Source: Clonostachys chloroleuca (Eukaryota; Ascomycota; Sordariomycetes; Hypocreales; Bionectriaceae). From it: a stretch of DNA of 64,000 nucleotides. Both the position numbers and the translations under genes were made by a program. The notes under the pieces are model-generated. The model did not search any database, was not told where the DNA came from, and saw only the letters and a program-made list of their open reading frames with translations. Numbering within the stretch: the first letter of the stretch is position 1; each line of letters starts with the position of its first letter. The stretch covers positions 372,001-436,000 of the forward strand of contig JBANAY010000004.1 in NCBI GenBank assembly GCA_037952775.1. Direction: 5' to 3'. This document shows, one piece after another, positions 23,161-33,155 of this stretch.

Positions 23161-24343
23161 GTTTTCTTATGAATTGAAGCTTTGGGGTATTCTGGATTGG
23201 TCAAGTGATGGAGGAGAGGGGAAATCTTCTTGATAGTTCAAGTTCTCATGTAGCTACGCTTGAGTGTTCTTTTATATTCAGGCTTGGAGACAGCTCATTA
23301 TGGCTGCACTTGGAGTCTTGCGACCCATCATGACAAGTGCGTCTTGGCTTGTTCATTGGTGCACGCTGGTACGCGGGGTAGAGGGCCTAACCACCAAAGA
23401 ATGCGTGTCAGTATGTGCGTTATGGTGGTTGTTGTGAGAAGCTGAACATGCGCCACGAAACTAGTCATTGGTGATATGTCCAATGGTCGTTATGCCAAGC
23501 CCCAGTTAGATCGCAATGTGGAGCAAGGTGTTGCTCCCATGAAAAGCTAATTTTCTTCCCGATGAGAGCTTGTGTCAAGGGTGTGCATACGGGATACGGT
23601 AGTCGTTGCTACAGATCTCCTGGACGGCACTTGGTACCTCTACAAGGGAGGTAGTCGACAGGGCTGCCTGCCGTTTGAAAGCAACACTGGAGAAAGAAGA
23701 GACAGAAGTAGCGATACAAAATCCGTATATAACCGTGAACCGTTACTCAAACGGTGGGAAGGACTCCGTGTAATCTATACATGACACTTTAGCCAACTGG
23801 CGAGGCTTGAACTGCGCAAATCAATGAGCTGACTAGGCCCTTCCAGCTACATATTCAGCCATGGCATGAACATAGCTGGCTTCCCGTCGTCTCTGGTGCT
23901 GAGTACTTACCTAGATCAAAATAAAGATGGCTACCGTTCCCGCCCATCCAAGAGCCACCCCTTCAGTGGGCAGCGGCTTATCGGGGCTCTTATCGCCCCA
24001 TCAGCCTTGCAGCCAGGCCACTTGGTCTGGGGCTAACGTCACAGAAATAGCCCAGGACCTTTTTTTAACTGTCAAGCTGTCCTTTCGGGCAAGATCTAGG
24101 CCATAATACCGCCCACCACCACCTTGAACGAGGGTCGGCTTGAGGCCACATCAGCCTCTGCATGGACATTGCGACTTCAATTGATTCCATTTATACTGTC
24201 GCCTTCCCCTCCCTATCCAATTCCTCTTGATCTTCTTCTTTAACTTCCCCACACTCGAGGTGCGGATTCGAACACTTTCTAGCTGACGGCTTTCTCCCAC
24301 ACCCACCGCCATCCGGGACCTTCGTGTACCCCCACCACCCACC
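23161..24343. other. Intergenic region, divergent promoters of the GFA gene and LHS1
   Basis: About 1.2 kb. It contains a possible upstream ORF in the LHS1 leader (separate entry). A weak tRNA-like fragment near 23805-23870 lacks a full cloverleaf. Otherwise nothing seen. Confidence 0.55.
24162..24230 (+). promoter_or_regulatory. Possible upstream ORF in the LHS1 leader
   Basis: ATG at 24162 opens a 22-codon frame ending TGA at 24228-24230, 113 nt before the LHS1 start. If the transcript begins upstream of 24162 it would be translated first and could damp LHS1 translation. The transcription start is not known, so this is a candidate. Confidence 0.3.
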
Positions 24344-27334
24344 ATGTTAATCAAGCCCTCAGGGACATCACCATTGGTGATGGTCCTTGGGGCCATTCTA
24401 TTCTTCTCAGCGCAGGTCTTTGCTGCCTCGGCTGCATTGGGTGTTGACCTGGGAACTGAGTACATCAAGGCTGCGCTTGTGAAGCCTGGGAAGCCATTCG
24501 ACGTTGTCCTAACCAAAGATTCCCGAAGAAAAGAAACCTCCGCCGTTGCTTTCAAACCATCGCGCGGCGCACTTCAGTCCGGCGAGTACCCCGAAAGACT
24601 CTATGGCTCCGACGCCATGGCGCTGGCAGCCCGATTCCCGGGCGACGTTTACCCCAACCTGAAGGCCCTCCTCGGCCTCCCCGTCGACGACGCCCTGGTC
24701 CAGGAATATGCTGCCCGACACCCTTCCCTGAAGATTCAAGCCCACCCTTCGCGAGGGACTGCCCAGTTCAAGAGCAGCGCCGTGTCAGCAGAGGAGGATG
24801 CCTGGTTGGTTGAAGAGCTGCTCGCCATGGAGCTTCAAAGCATTCAGAAGAACGCCGAAGCCGCAGCTGGCGATGGCACCTCGGTGCGCTCCGTTGTTTT
24901 GACCATCCCCCCATTCTATACCGCAGATGAGAGACGCGCACTCCAGGCTGCTGCCGACCTCGCTGGCCTGAGGGTCCTGGGTACAATCAGTGATGGTCTG
25001 GCTGTTGGCCTCAACTATGCCACCACCCGCCAGTTTCCCAACATCAACAAGGGCGGTAACCCCGAGTATCACATGGTCTTCGACATGGGTGCGGGCTCTA
25101 CCAAGGCGACCGTCATGAGGTTCCAGAGCCGCGAGGTCAAGGACGTTGGCAAGCACAACAAGACTGTCCAGGAGGTTCAGGTTATTGGAACCGGCTCCGA
25201 CCGTACTCTAGGCGGGGATGCCCTCAACAACCTCATCATCGACGACATGATTGAGAAGTTTGTCGAGTCCAAGGCCGCACAGAAAGCCTCCGTTACCGCC
25301 GAGGGCGTCAAGGCCCACGGCCGGGCCATCGCCAAGCTGACCAAGGAGGCTGAGCGTGTTCGCCATGTTCTGAGCGCCAACCAAAACACGGCCGCCAGCT
25401 TCGAGGGCCTCTATGATGATGTGAATTTCAAGTACAAGATCGAGCGCGCCGATTTCGAGGCTTTGGCTAAGGCCCATGCTGACCGAGTTGCGGCTACCGT
25501 CAACAGCGCCTTGAAACAGGCTAAGCTGGAGATGGATGACCTTGACTCTGTTATTCTGCATGGTGGTGCTTCTCGTACTCCTTTTGTCCAGAAGGCTCTC
25601 GAGAAGGTTGTTGGCTCGGCCGACAAGCTCCGCTCCAATGTCAACTCTGACGAGGCCGCTGTGTTCGGTGCTGGTTTCCGCGCCGCCGACCTTAGCCCAG
25701 GCTTCCGTGTCAAGGAAATCAGAATCTCTGATGGCCCAGGCTACGCAGCTGGTCTGAAGTGGAAGGCAAGCGAGGAGAGGACCCAGCGTCTTTGGACCCC
25801 CATCTCTACCATCGGTGGCCCCGCCAAGGAGCTCTCCTTCAATGAGGAGGCTGACTTCAGCGGTACTTTCTACCAACAAGTCGACGCTGAGTACAAGGAC
25901 TTGAAGCGTTTCACCACCAAAAACCTGACCTCGAGCATCGCGGCGCTCAAGGAAAAGTACCCCTCTTGCGTTGAGAGCGGCGTTACCTTCCGCCTCGGGG
26001 CCAAGCTGGATGCCGAGGACGGCGAGATTGACATTGTCAAGGCTGCTGTCGAGTGTGAGGCTGAGGTCAAGGAGGGTTTTGTTGACGGTGTCAAGAACCT
26101 TTTCGGGTTTGGCAAGAAGGACCAAGAGCAGCTGAACGGTGACGAGAGCGCCTCAACTGAAACTATCAACACGTCCGAAGAGTCGGCCACCAAGTCAGCA
26201 ACTGAATCATCCGAATCTGCCGAGGCCTCGGGCTCCACTGAGGAGCTGAAGACGGAGGTCAAGAAACTCGAGACTGTCTCCATCCCCGTCGAGATTGCCA
26301 TCGAGATTCTCGGCACGCCGCAGTTGACCAAGGAGCAGACTAAGCAGTCCAAGGACCGATTGAAGGCCTTCGCAGCCTCTGACTTGGCCCGATATCTCCG
26401 TGAGGAGGCTTTGAACCAGCTCGAGGGCTTCACATACAAGGTTAGAGACCTGCTCGAGGATGAGTCTTTCATTGCCGCCTCAACCGAAGCCGAGCGAACC
26501 AGTCTCTCCGAGAAGGCCAGTGCCGCCAGCGAGTGGCTTTACGGTGAGGGCGCCGATGCCCCCAGAACTGAACTCAAAGCCAGGCTCAAGCAGCTGCAGG
26601 ACATTGCAGACCCTGTTCAGAAGCGCGTTACGGAGAGTGGAGCCCGCCCCGCTGCCATCTCCAAGCTTAGGAGCTCCTTGAAGGAGACCTCCAAGTTCGT
26701 CGACACCATGCGGAAGCAGATTGACGAGTACGATGAGTGGCACGCCGCTGCCTCTGCGTCGTCATCTGCCGCTCCTTCAGCCACACCTTCGGGCGACTTT
26801 GATGGCCTCGAAGACGACGATACCCCCAAGGACAAGAAGATGGAGGATGTCTTGGAGGAGCGAGGCCCCGTCCCGCCCCTCTACAAGCGCGAGGATCTTG
26901 ACGAGCTCGCCGCCCTCTCCAAGACCACCGAGGAGTGGATCAACGAGAACGAGGCCAAGCAGGACAAGCTCGCTGCGACTGCCGACCCTGTCCTCCTTGT
27001 CAAGGACGTGACCGCCAAGGTCGAGAGGCTGGAGAAGGCCGGCAAGGATCTGGCCATGAAGGGTGTCAAGAACTACAGCAAGGGCAGCAAGAAGGGCAGC
27101 AAGGAGAAGCCCAAGGACAAGGGCAAGAAGAAGGGTGGCAAGGGCGGAAAGGGCAAGCCGACCAAGCTGGGTGATCTGAAGGACAAGAACCTCGAGTCCC
27201 TCAGCGCGGAGGACCTCGAGGATCTGATTAAGAACATGAGCGAGGAGGACTGGGCCAAGGTCCGTAAGGAGGCCGAGGCGCAGCAGAAGCAGGCTGAGGC
27301 GGAGCCCAGTGTAAAGCCTCATGATGAGCTATGA
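24344..27334 (+). CDS. LHS1: ER lumenal Hsp70-like chaperone Lhs1 (GRP170/ORP150 type)
   Basis: Intronless, 996 aa. A signal peptide (VMVLGAILFFSAQVFAASA) precedes the Hsp70 nucleotide-binding domain, whose three ATP motifs are visible: GVDLGTEYIKAAL near residue 33, VFDMGAGSTKATV near 245 and LHGGASRTPFVQKAL near 404. A long acidic Ser/Glu-rich insertion (about residues 595-640) and an extended C-terminal helical region rich in Lys are typical of GRP170 rather than BiP. The protein ends in HDEL, the fungal ER-retention signal. Lhs1 is the nucleotide-exchange factor of Kar2/BiP and a holdase needed for protein import into the ER and for folding; in yeast it is induced by the unfolded protein response. 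The Lys/Gly-rich stretch near residue 910 (KGSKKGSKEKPKDKGKKKGG) is unusually basic. Confidence 0.96.
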   Translation: MLIKPSGTSPLVMVLGAILFFSAQVFAASAALGVDLGTEYIKAALVKPGKPFDVVLTKDSRRKETSAVAFKPSRGALQSGEYPERLYGSDAMALAARFPGDVYPNLKALLGLPVDDALVQEYAARHPSLKIQAHPSRGTAQFKSSAVSAEEDAWLVEELLAMELQSIQKNAEAAAGDGTSVRSVVLTIPPFYTADERRALQAAADLAGLRVLGTISDGLAVGLNYATTRQFPNINKGGNPEYHMVFDMGAGSTKATVMRFQSREVKDVGKHNKTVQEVQVIGTGSDRTLGGDALNNLIIDDMIEKFVESKAAQKASVTAEGVKAHGRAIAKLTKEAERVRHVLSANQNTAASFEGLYDDVNFKYKIERADFEALAKAHADRVAATVNSALKQAKLEMDDLDSVILHGGASRTPFVQKALEKVVGSADKLRSNVNSDEAAVFGAGFRAADLSPGFRVKEIRISDGPGYAAGLKWKASEERTQRLWTPISTIGGPAKELSFNEEADFSGTFYQQVDAEYKDLKRFTTKNLTSSIAALKEKYPSCVESGVTFRLGAKLDAEDGEIDIVKAAVECEAEVKEGFVDGVKNLFGFGKKDQEQLNGDESASTETINTSEESATKSATESSESAEASGSTEELKTEVKKLETVSIPVEIAIEILGTPQLTKEQTKQSKDRLKAFAASDLARYLREEALNQLEGFTYKVRDLLEDESFIAASTEAERTSLSEKASAASEWLYGEGADAPRTELKARLKQLQDIADPVQKRVTESGARPAAISKLRSSLKETSKFVDTMRKQIDEYDEWHAAASASSSAAPSATPSGDFDGLEDDDTPKDKKMEDVLEERGPVPPLYKREDLDELAALSKTTEEWINENEAKQDKLAATADPVLLVKDVTAKVERLEKAGKDLAMKGVKNYSKGSKKGSKEKPKDKGKKKGGKGGKGKPTKLGDLKDKNLESLSAEDLEDLIKNMSEEDWAKVRKEAEAQQKQAEAEPSVKPHDEL

Positions 27335-28234
27335 TCGGGATGTGGTATTTCTTGGGTCTCACGGTGTGGAAATAGAAAAGACGGTATATCCGGCAGAACC
27401 ATTGAATGAAATTTATATGATCTATTTTTCTACTCTTGATGCCTTGACATGGTGTATCACTCAACTCTTGAAGATTCTCTGAATGGATTTGTTTTGTACT
27501 GCTACCCAAGAAGTCCCAGCCCGAGCAGCCCTGGAGTATCAGGAGAACATCAACGGCGGGTCGGATCTCAGAAAAAAAGTACAACCCTATGCAAATGGCC
27601 GTCATTGGCGCAAACAAACAAAAAACCAATTCGCTGTATTGCGGTAACTCGCTCTTCGTTCTGGATTCTCTGCCACATCATCTTTCGACTGAGCTGCTGT
27701 TGGGCAGGTTTCACGGTTACCGCAAAGACAAGAACAGGCCTAGGCGTAGTAACACAAGACGATACGAGCCACTGTCGAGCGACGCTGAATTGGCATGAAG
27801 TTGAAACCAGATAGTCTCACAAACATCAGTCTCTCTTCTTTCAGGAGACTTAGCGCCGCAGAAACAAAATGCGAGGATGAGCCAACTCGTCACTGGCGGA
27901 CGCATCTCTTGAGTCAACCAGGTACTTCGGCAGATCGACTTCTGCGTCCAGCCGACAGCAGCTGTATCCTGGGGCCGAGTGCAGCGCTTCTTCAACCCTC
28001 GTCCGATTGCGAAAGAAACGCGGTGGTAACACGCCTCCAAGAACTACATCGGAGTGCCCCAACCGCTAGGCTGCGGTTCTCACTTCTCTCCTCAACCACA
28101 CACATCTGCATCCTGTTCCTTGACCGGTCACTTTCCTTTAGTTTATTCTTAGACCCTACCCATCCTCGTCACTCCTTTAGAATTGAAAGAAGAAGATCCG
28201 AAGACTCACCATAGCATTGTTTACAACCTCCATC
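27335..28234. other. Intergenic region, LHS1 3' end to aspartic protease promoter
   Basis: About 900 bp with the LHS1 3' UTR and the protease promoter. Overlapping short ORFs on both strands show no recognisable product. Confidence 0.55.
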
Positions 28235-29699
28235 ATGATCATCCCCTACATCTTTTTGGCTTTTTTCCAAGCCTTCTTCGTCGCTATCATACCAGCGGCA
28301 GCAATCCCAGACCAATCGAAGCTTGACCTTGAAGGAACTTTTTCACTCTCCGTTGCAGCGACATCTCACCAATCAAGAGGCTTTTTGAGGGACTGGGCAG
28401 CTGCTCGACAGAAATGGGGCAAAGGCATCCCGAAGGATGTGGCTACCGCCTTTTCCCTCCTTGACAGTAGTGAGTGGCCCATCTTGCCTCTGAAAAACTC
28501 TGAGAGAGAGAAGGCTGTACATTTAAAACCTGCGGATAATAACATGTCTGGGAGAAAGACGGCCGGGTAGATGTCCAGCCGCTGGGCAGCGATGATATTT
28601 TCATCGCTGATCTCGAAATCGGCAACCCGCCCCAAGTGGTCAAGATTGCCCTGGACACGGGCTCCTCAGACTTGTAAGTGACAGTCGACTCTTCACCCAG
28701 CTTCTTGGAATGTCTGACACTATTCCAGGTGGTTACAATCGAGCGATACAACATACTTTTATAATCGAAAGGGCCCCTGGGCTCCCCGGTACCATCCCAA
28801 CATGTCCCGAACCTCCAACGTCCTCAAAGACGCCGAGTGGAATGTCAAGTACAGTGAGCGAGAACTTCAAGCCATGCAACTTTTACGTCATCTCGAGTTT
28901 GGCAGACTGACTCATCATGTTTTGCCTCAGTGGACGGCACTGCGGCCAACGGTATAGTTTACCTTGACACGGTTCGCCTGGGCGGCTTCGAGGTCCGCAA
29001 CGCGACCATCCAGTCCGCCCTGACGGTGGCCCGCCGCTTCGAGCGCGAGACGGGGCTCAGCGGCATCATGGGCCTCGCCAAGAGCCTCCCCAGCAGCATC
29101 GCGCCCCCCTCCAAGACCTTCCTCGACCTCCTCCGCCCGCAGCTCCAGTCCCCCGTCTTCACCGCCGACCTCCGGCTCAACGCGACGGGGCGGTTCGATT
29201 TCGGGCGCCTCAACGAGAGCATCACCACAGACAACGTGACCTGGCTGGGCACCAGCCGAGGCAGCGACCACTGGGACGTCGGGCTCAACCTCATGTCGTG
29301 GGAGGGCAGCAACTGGTGGCTCCACGACTTCACCGCCACCGTCGACACGGGCACCACGCTCACCTTCCTCCCGGACGTCCTGGCCAGGATGTACTGGAGC
29401 GACGTCCCCGGGATGCGCGTCGACCCCTTGCTCTCCGACGCCTTCACCTTCCCCTGCGACGGCGCCGACGGGCTGCCGGACCTCCGCTTCAAGCTGCCCG
29501 GGACAGAGCACGTCCTCAACATCCCCGGGCCGTACCTCAACTATGGGCCCATCGTAGGCGATGACACTTACTGCTGGGGGGCATGCAGAGCGCCGACGAC
29601 CTCGAGTCCACCATCATTGGTGGCACGGTGCTCAAGGCTCTATTTGTGGCCTTCGATCTGGATACGAAGAAGGTCGGATTTGCCAACAAGCGGCTCTGA
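28235..29699 (+). CDS. Secreted A1-family (pepsin-like) aspartic protease, C-terminus frameshifted
   Basis: Exons 28235-28469, 28571-28673, 28729-28853 and 28931 onward. A signal peptide (IPYIFLAFFQAFFVAIIPAAA) is followed by the mature enzyme with both catalytic motifs: DTGS with Asp107 (the second intron falls two codons later) and VDTGTT with Asp near 293. A flap-like tyrosine (VKYMDGT) is present. Near 29576-29581 a run of six G precedes GCATGCAG; reading straight on abandons the family, whereas adding one base there would continue to a normal end (IIGGTVLKALFVAFDL, then GFANKRL) and a TGA at 29697-29699. Without that shift the frame runs to 29817. Total about 410 aa. Likely secreted or wall-associated. 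Whether the break is real decides if the gene is functional. Confidence 0.8.
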
Positions 29700-30467
29700 A
29701 CCGACTACGGCTCAAGGGGGGTTATTTGCTGAGGCGTGGGTAATGTTCAGTAAACTTTCTTCTCTTCTTCGGCAAGGGCCGTCTATTGAATGTTTGAAAT
29801 TAGGGTATCTTTATTAAAAGTAACAAACAATGGACTGAAACCCCACAACATCCCCATTGAGAACACGGGCAAGGCTTTGTATGGTGCGTGTACAGGGGAG
29901 CTTTAGCAAATATTACCGGTAAACCGGTGCATACATTTCATGTTGAGAAATCGCCTACTCTTCATGCCCAACACACTGGCCGTTGCCCTTGACAGGCTTG
30001 AGCCCCGTCAGACACAACCGCCTGCTGAATTCCGTCCCCTTATAAGTCAAAACATCATACGCCCATTCAAAATGCTGTTTGCGGCACGTCGTCCGTCCCA
30101 GACATGGTACGGTTGCCGCATTGAAATAAACCAATAATCCCCATTCCGACTAATGAGGCTCCAGGAGAAATCGTGATGTCATTGGAACGCCGAGTGTGTC
30201 ATTAATTAGCGAGTGATAAAGTGAGTTGGCCGTTAAAATGCGCAGATGTCTTGCAGTTCTTAATGCCTGCGTAGAGCCGGCCCGTTGATGCTGGCCAGCT
30301 TGTAATTGAGTATTGAGCCAATGTCGAGGCTCTAGTAGAAAACGCCATGCTGTGGGGCCATGAAACCATAGCATCATACGTCTATCGAATATGTATAAGT
30401 TCGTGTATTAACATGATTATTCTTCGCGGTCGCCATCTTTAAGCGGGAAAGGCAAGTTAGAGCCATG
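29700..30467. other. Convergent intergenic region
   Basis: 3' regions of the protease (+) and the coiled-coil gene (-). AT-leaning; no gene, repeat or RNA recognised. Confidence 0.55.
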
Positions 30468-31181
30468 TCAGCGCCGGGTGTCGTCCAAATCTTCCTGGGT
30501 GACAAGATAATATTCACCTTCACTGGCCCCGGGGGTTGGTGGCATATTGCCTGAACCAGGAGCTGGCTGAGCTGCGCGGGCAGTGCCTGGCCGAGAGCGG
30601 TTCTTTGAGCCGTCTGCCGCTGGTGAATTATGTTCGGTCTCATTCTTGCTGGCAAAGTCTGGAACCTTGGACGACATGCCCCCTGGTGGGTGGGAGATTG
30701 ACTGGCGGACGTGGTGCTGAGTTCGACGCAGGCGGTTTTCCATTTCCTTGAGGCGGGCTTCAAGAGACGCTAGCTCGTCGTTGCTCTGTCCAACTTTCTG
30801 CTTCCTATTTGCGGGAACAAGCTTCAGCATTAGTCTTGTGAAAAGAAGAAGCACAGTCGGGGGGTTGGTGGCGTGGGGGTCGTAGCATTGCTATGGATCT
30901 ATCCACAGCTTCGGGGAGTGGAGGAACCGACCTTTGGTCAACCTCCTTATCGAGGTCAGAGATGGAATTCTCAATGCGGAAAATATCCATGAGCTCGGCA
31001 GAGAAGGAGCGAGCAATCGTCCTAAAGCACAAGACGAAGACACAATCATGTTAGCTGAGTCACAATCACAGCAGGGTCGAGAGGGGCATTCGGCTGCAAG
31101 GTAGTCCAAGCCAGGGGCTGCTTACGATTGCGGGCGACGGCCGTTGGGCTTCCAGTCGCGGTCGAGCTCGGCGTCAGACAT
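30468..31181 (-). CDS. Small coiled-coil protein of unknown function
   Basis: Three exons on the minus strand (31126-31181, 30932-31021, 30468-30804) give 160 aa. It starts MSDAELDRDWKPNGRRPQS, then a helix (FSAELMDIFRIENSISDLDKEVDQR) and a second, strongly charged coiled-coil helix (DELASLEARLKEMENRLRR) ending near residue 78. The remaining half is Ser/Pro/Gly-rich and ends EDLDDTRR. The first junction has a GTAAGC donor; the second has a weaker GTCGGT donor, and its 127-nt intron is long for this window. No membrane segment or enzyme motif. Possible small subunit of a cytoskeletal or spindle complex, but I do not recognise the family and assign none. Confidence 0.65.
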
Positions 31182-33155
31182 GGTGCAAAGCAAAATTAGA
31201 GTATAATGGAAGAATATTAAAAAAAAGAGGCGCCTGGGGACGAAAAGCAATGGATCTGGAATGAAAACAGGGTGCGCAAGATGTGAGCGGTATTGCAATG
31301 TTGGGAAGACAGAGGGGGAGGTCAGAAGGAGTTGAGCCGGACGTTGGCTGAATTAATGAATGAATACCGTACCGTTCCAAAAATGCGGGAGGACAGGGAC
31401 TCGATTGGCTAGCTGGAACTAAGAAGAAGCGCGGGAACAGGGGACATGACCTCCCTTTAGCGGAGCTGGACCAAGGCATTTGGGACAAGACTCATCAGGA
31501 CATAAGAAGGGATGGAGGGGGGTGGGCGGCTTATGGTGGGTGCCCGAGGCCATAGCCAAAGGGGGAGCGTCTGGTGTTAACGAAACATGAAGTTTCAATT
31601 ATTATTAGAGCATCACAGCTCAGCTGGAGCCGGGCAGGAGCTATGCGGCGGTTTGCAGGAGCATTGGGAGGGGACAGCAAATGGATTAGCTAAGAGGTAT
31701 CGGTACGGTGAGTGAGGGGCGCTCCCCAACCGGACCCAGGTACAGGTACAGAGCGGCGATCGTCTCCCCATGTTCCTGGTCTCTTCACCTCTCCTTCTGC
31801 ACCTGCGCTGCTGAATCCTATCGCCTTAGTATGGATTGGGCACCATCCGCCGCGTTTGAGCATGATGCATCAGATATGGAGCAGTCATGCGTCCACCTCA
31901 CGAAACGCCAGGTAAGATTGCGGCGGTGAAACACTGGATTGGAGCGTGCCTGGTTGCTCAATCCAGCAGCGAGCGACACTGGACAGCATCACACCGCACC
32001 CTAATTCTACACCTCGGGCGCCTCAGCCAACCAGCGGCGTCGAGAAATTGCATTTGGCCTGTGGGGGCCAGCAACGAGCGTCATTCCGGCAGCCCACCAC
32101 GCGGTCCACGCCCAGGCACATGAATCTAGGGACCACCCGCCAGTGTCATGGGGCCAAGACATTCTACTGGTCGACGGCGGGTATCTTGTGGCGTCGATGG
32201 TTCTGCTGTGAGACGGCCCTGCCGTGGAATGCAATCTGCGCTTCCGCCTGCGTCGTGAATCACTGGATGCCAGCACCAGCAGAACGGTATGCCATCAGCC
32301 CCATCACTCTCCTGGCATCAACAGTCCTTTGATTGCATCTTATTAGCCCCAATGTCTGGGTGGAATGCGGCAGCCCCATCCGAGCGAGCCTTGCTGCTGC
32401 CACAGCTGCCAATGGTGGCCTAGACAAATGAGCAGCCCAAGAACCACTGGGGTCTCATTTGACTACGGGCTCGGCGCCGCCTATCATCACCTGAGTGGGC
32501 TCAGTCGAAATTATCTGCCTTTTCCCGAGATGATTCTCTAGGGCACCTGTCTCTTGACGGGAGCGATAAGTGAATCTTCAATCGTTCAATCTGCCGTTCA
32601 GCTTGGCCCGGCTGATCTTCATTTTCGTGCTTGCTGCATTATCGTGCGCCCATCAGACTATTGTCACAAGAGCGCTCCCAGGTTGTGACTCCCAATGCAA
32701 CATGCGTCTCCTCATTCGACAAGGTTTTGCTGTCGACTAAACCCGTCTTTTCCTTCGCAATTTTGACAGGAGGGGAGCGAAAAAGAGCACACGACATGCA
32801 CTAACTTCACGTCCCCAGACTCGACAGTCGTAAGCATGGGTCAAAGCTCCTTCTATTTCATTATTCATGCTCATTTACAACATTTCTAGCCAGAAACCCT
32901 ACATGCCCACACCACAAACACCCCCTGATTAATTGTGCACAGATGGCCATGTAATCTTCCCGCAGTTTGAATTATCCTGAACCCATCGGTTGATCTTGGG
33001 CACGTCCCAACCGCTGAGCCATTCGTCATCCTTGGTTTCGGGCTTCCTTGGTCTCCCGTGTTTTATGCTATTACTCATAGCACAGATACCCTGGTTTAAT
33101 CTGAATTGAAAGCATCCAGGGTCATTATGACATGCCCTTTGGCATTGATCAAACC
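31182..33155. other. Intergenic region of about 2 kb
   Basis: Promoter of the coiled-coil gene on the left and 3' end of the glycosyltransferase-like gene on the right. Many short ORFs in all frames but none with a recognisable product or splice pattern. I see nothing else. Confidence 0.5.

Noticed and set aside
23805..23870. tRNA-like fragment on the minus strand (CAGTTCAAGCC T-arm-like and AGTCAGCTCATTG D-arm-like pieces)
   Set aside because: No consistent acceptor stem or anticodon arm could be paired, so it is at best a degenerate relic.
25208..26125. 305-codon minus-strand ORF opposite LHS1
   Set aside because: Antisense shadow of a long GC-rich exon; the product has no domain and repeats the Leu/Gly-rich pattern of such shadows.
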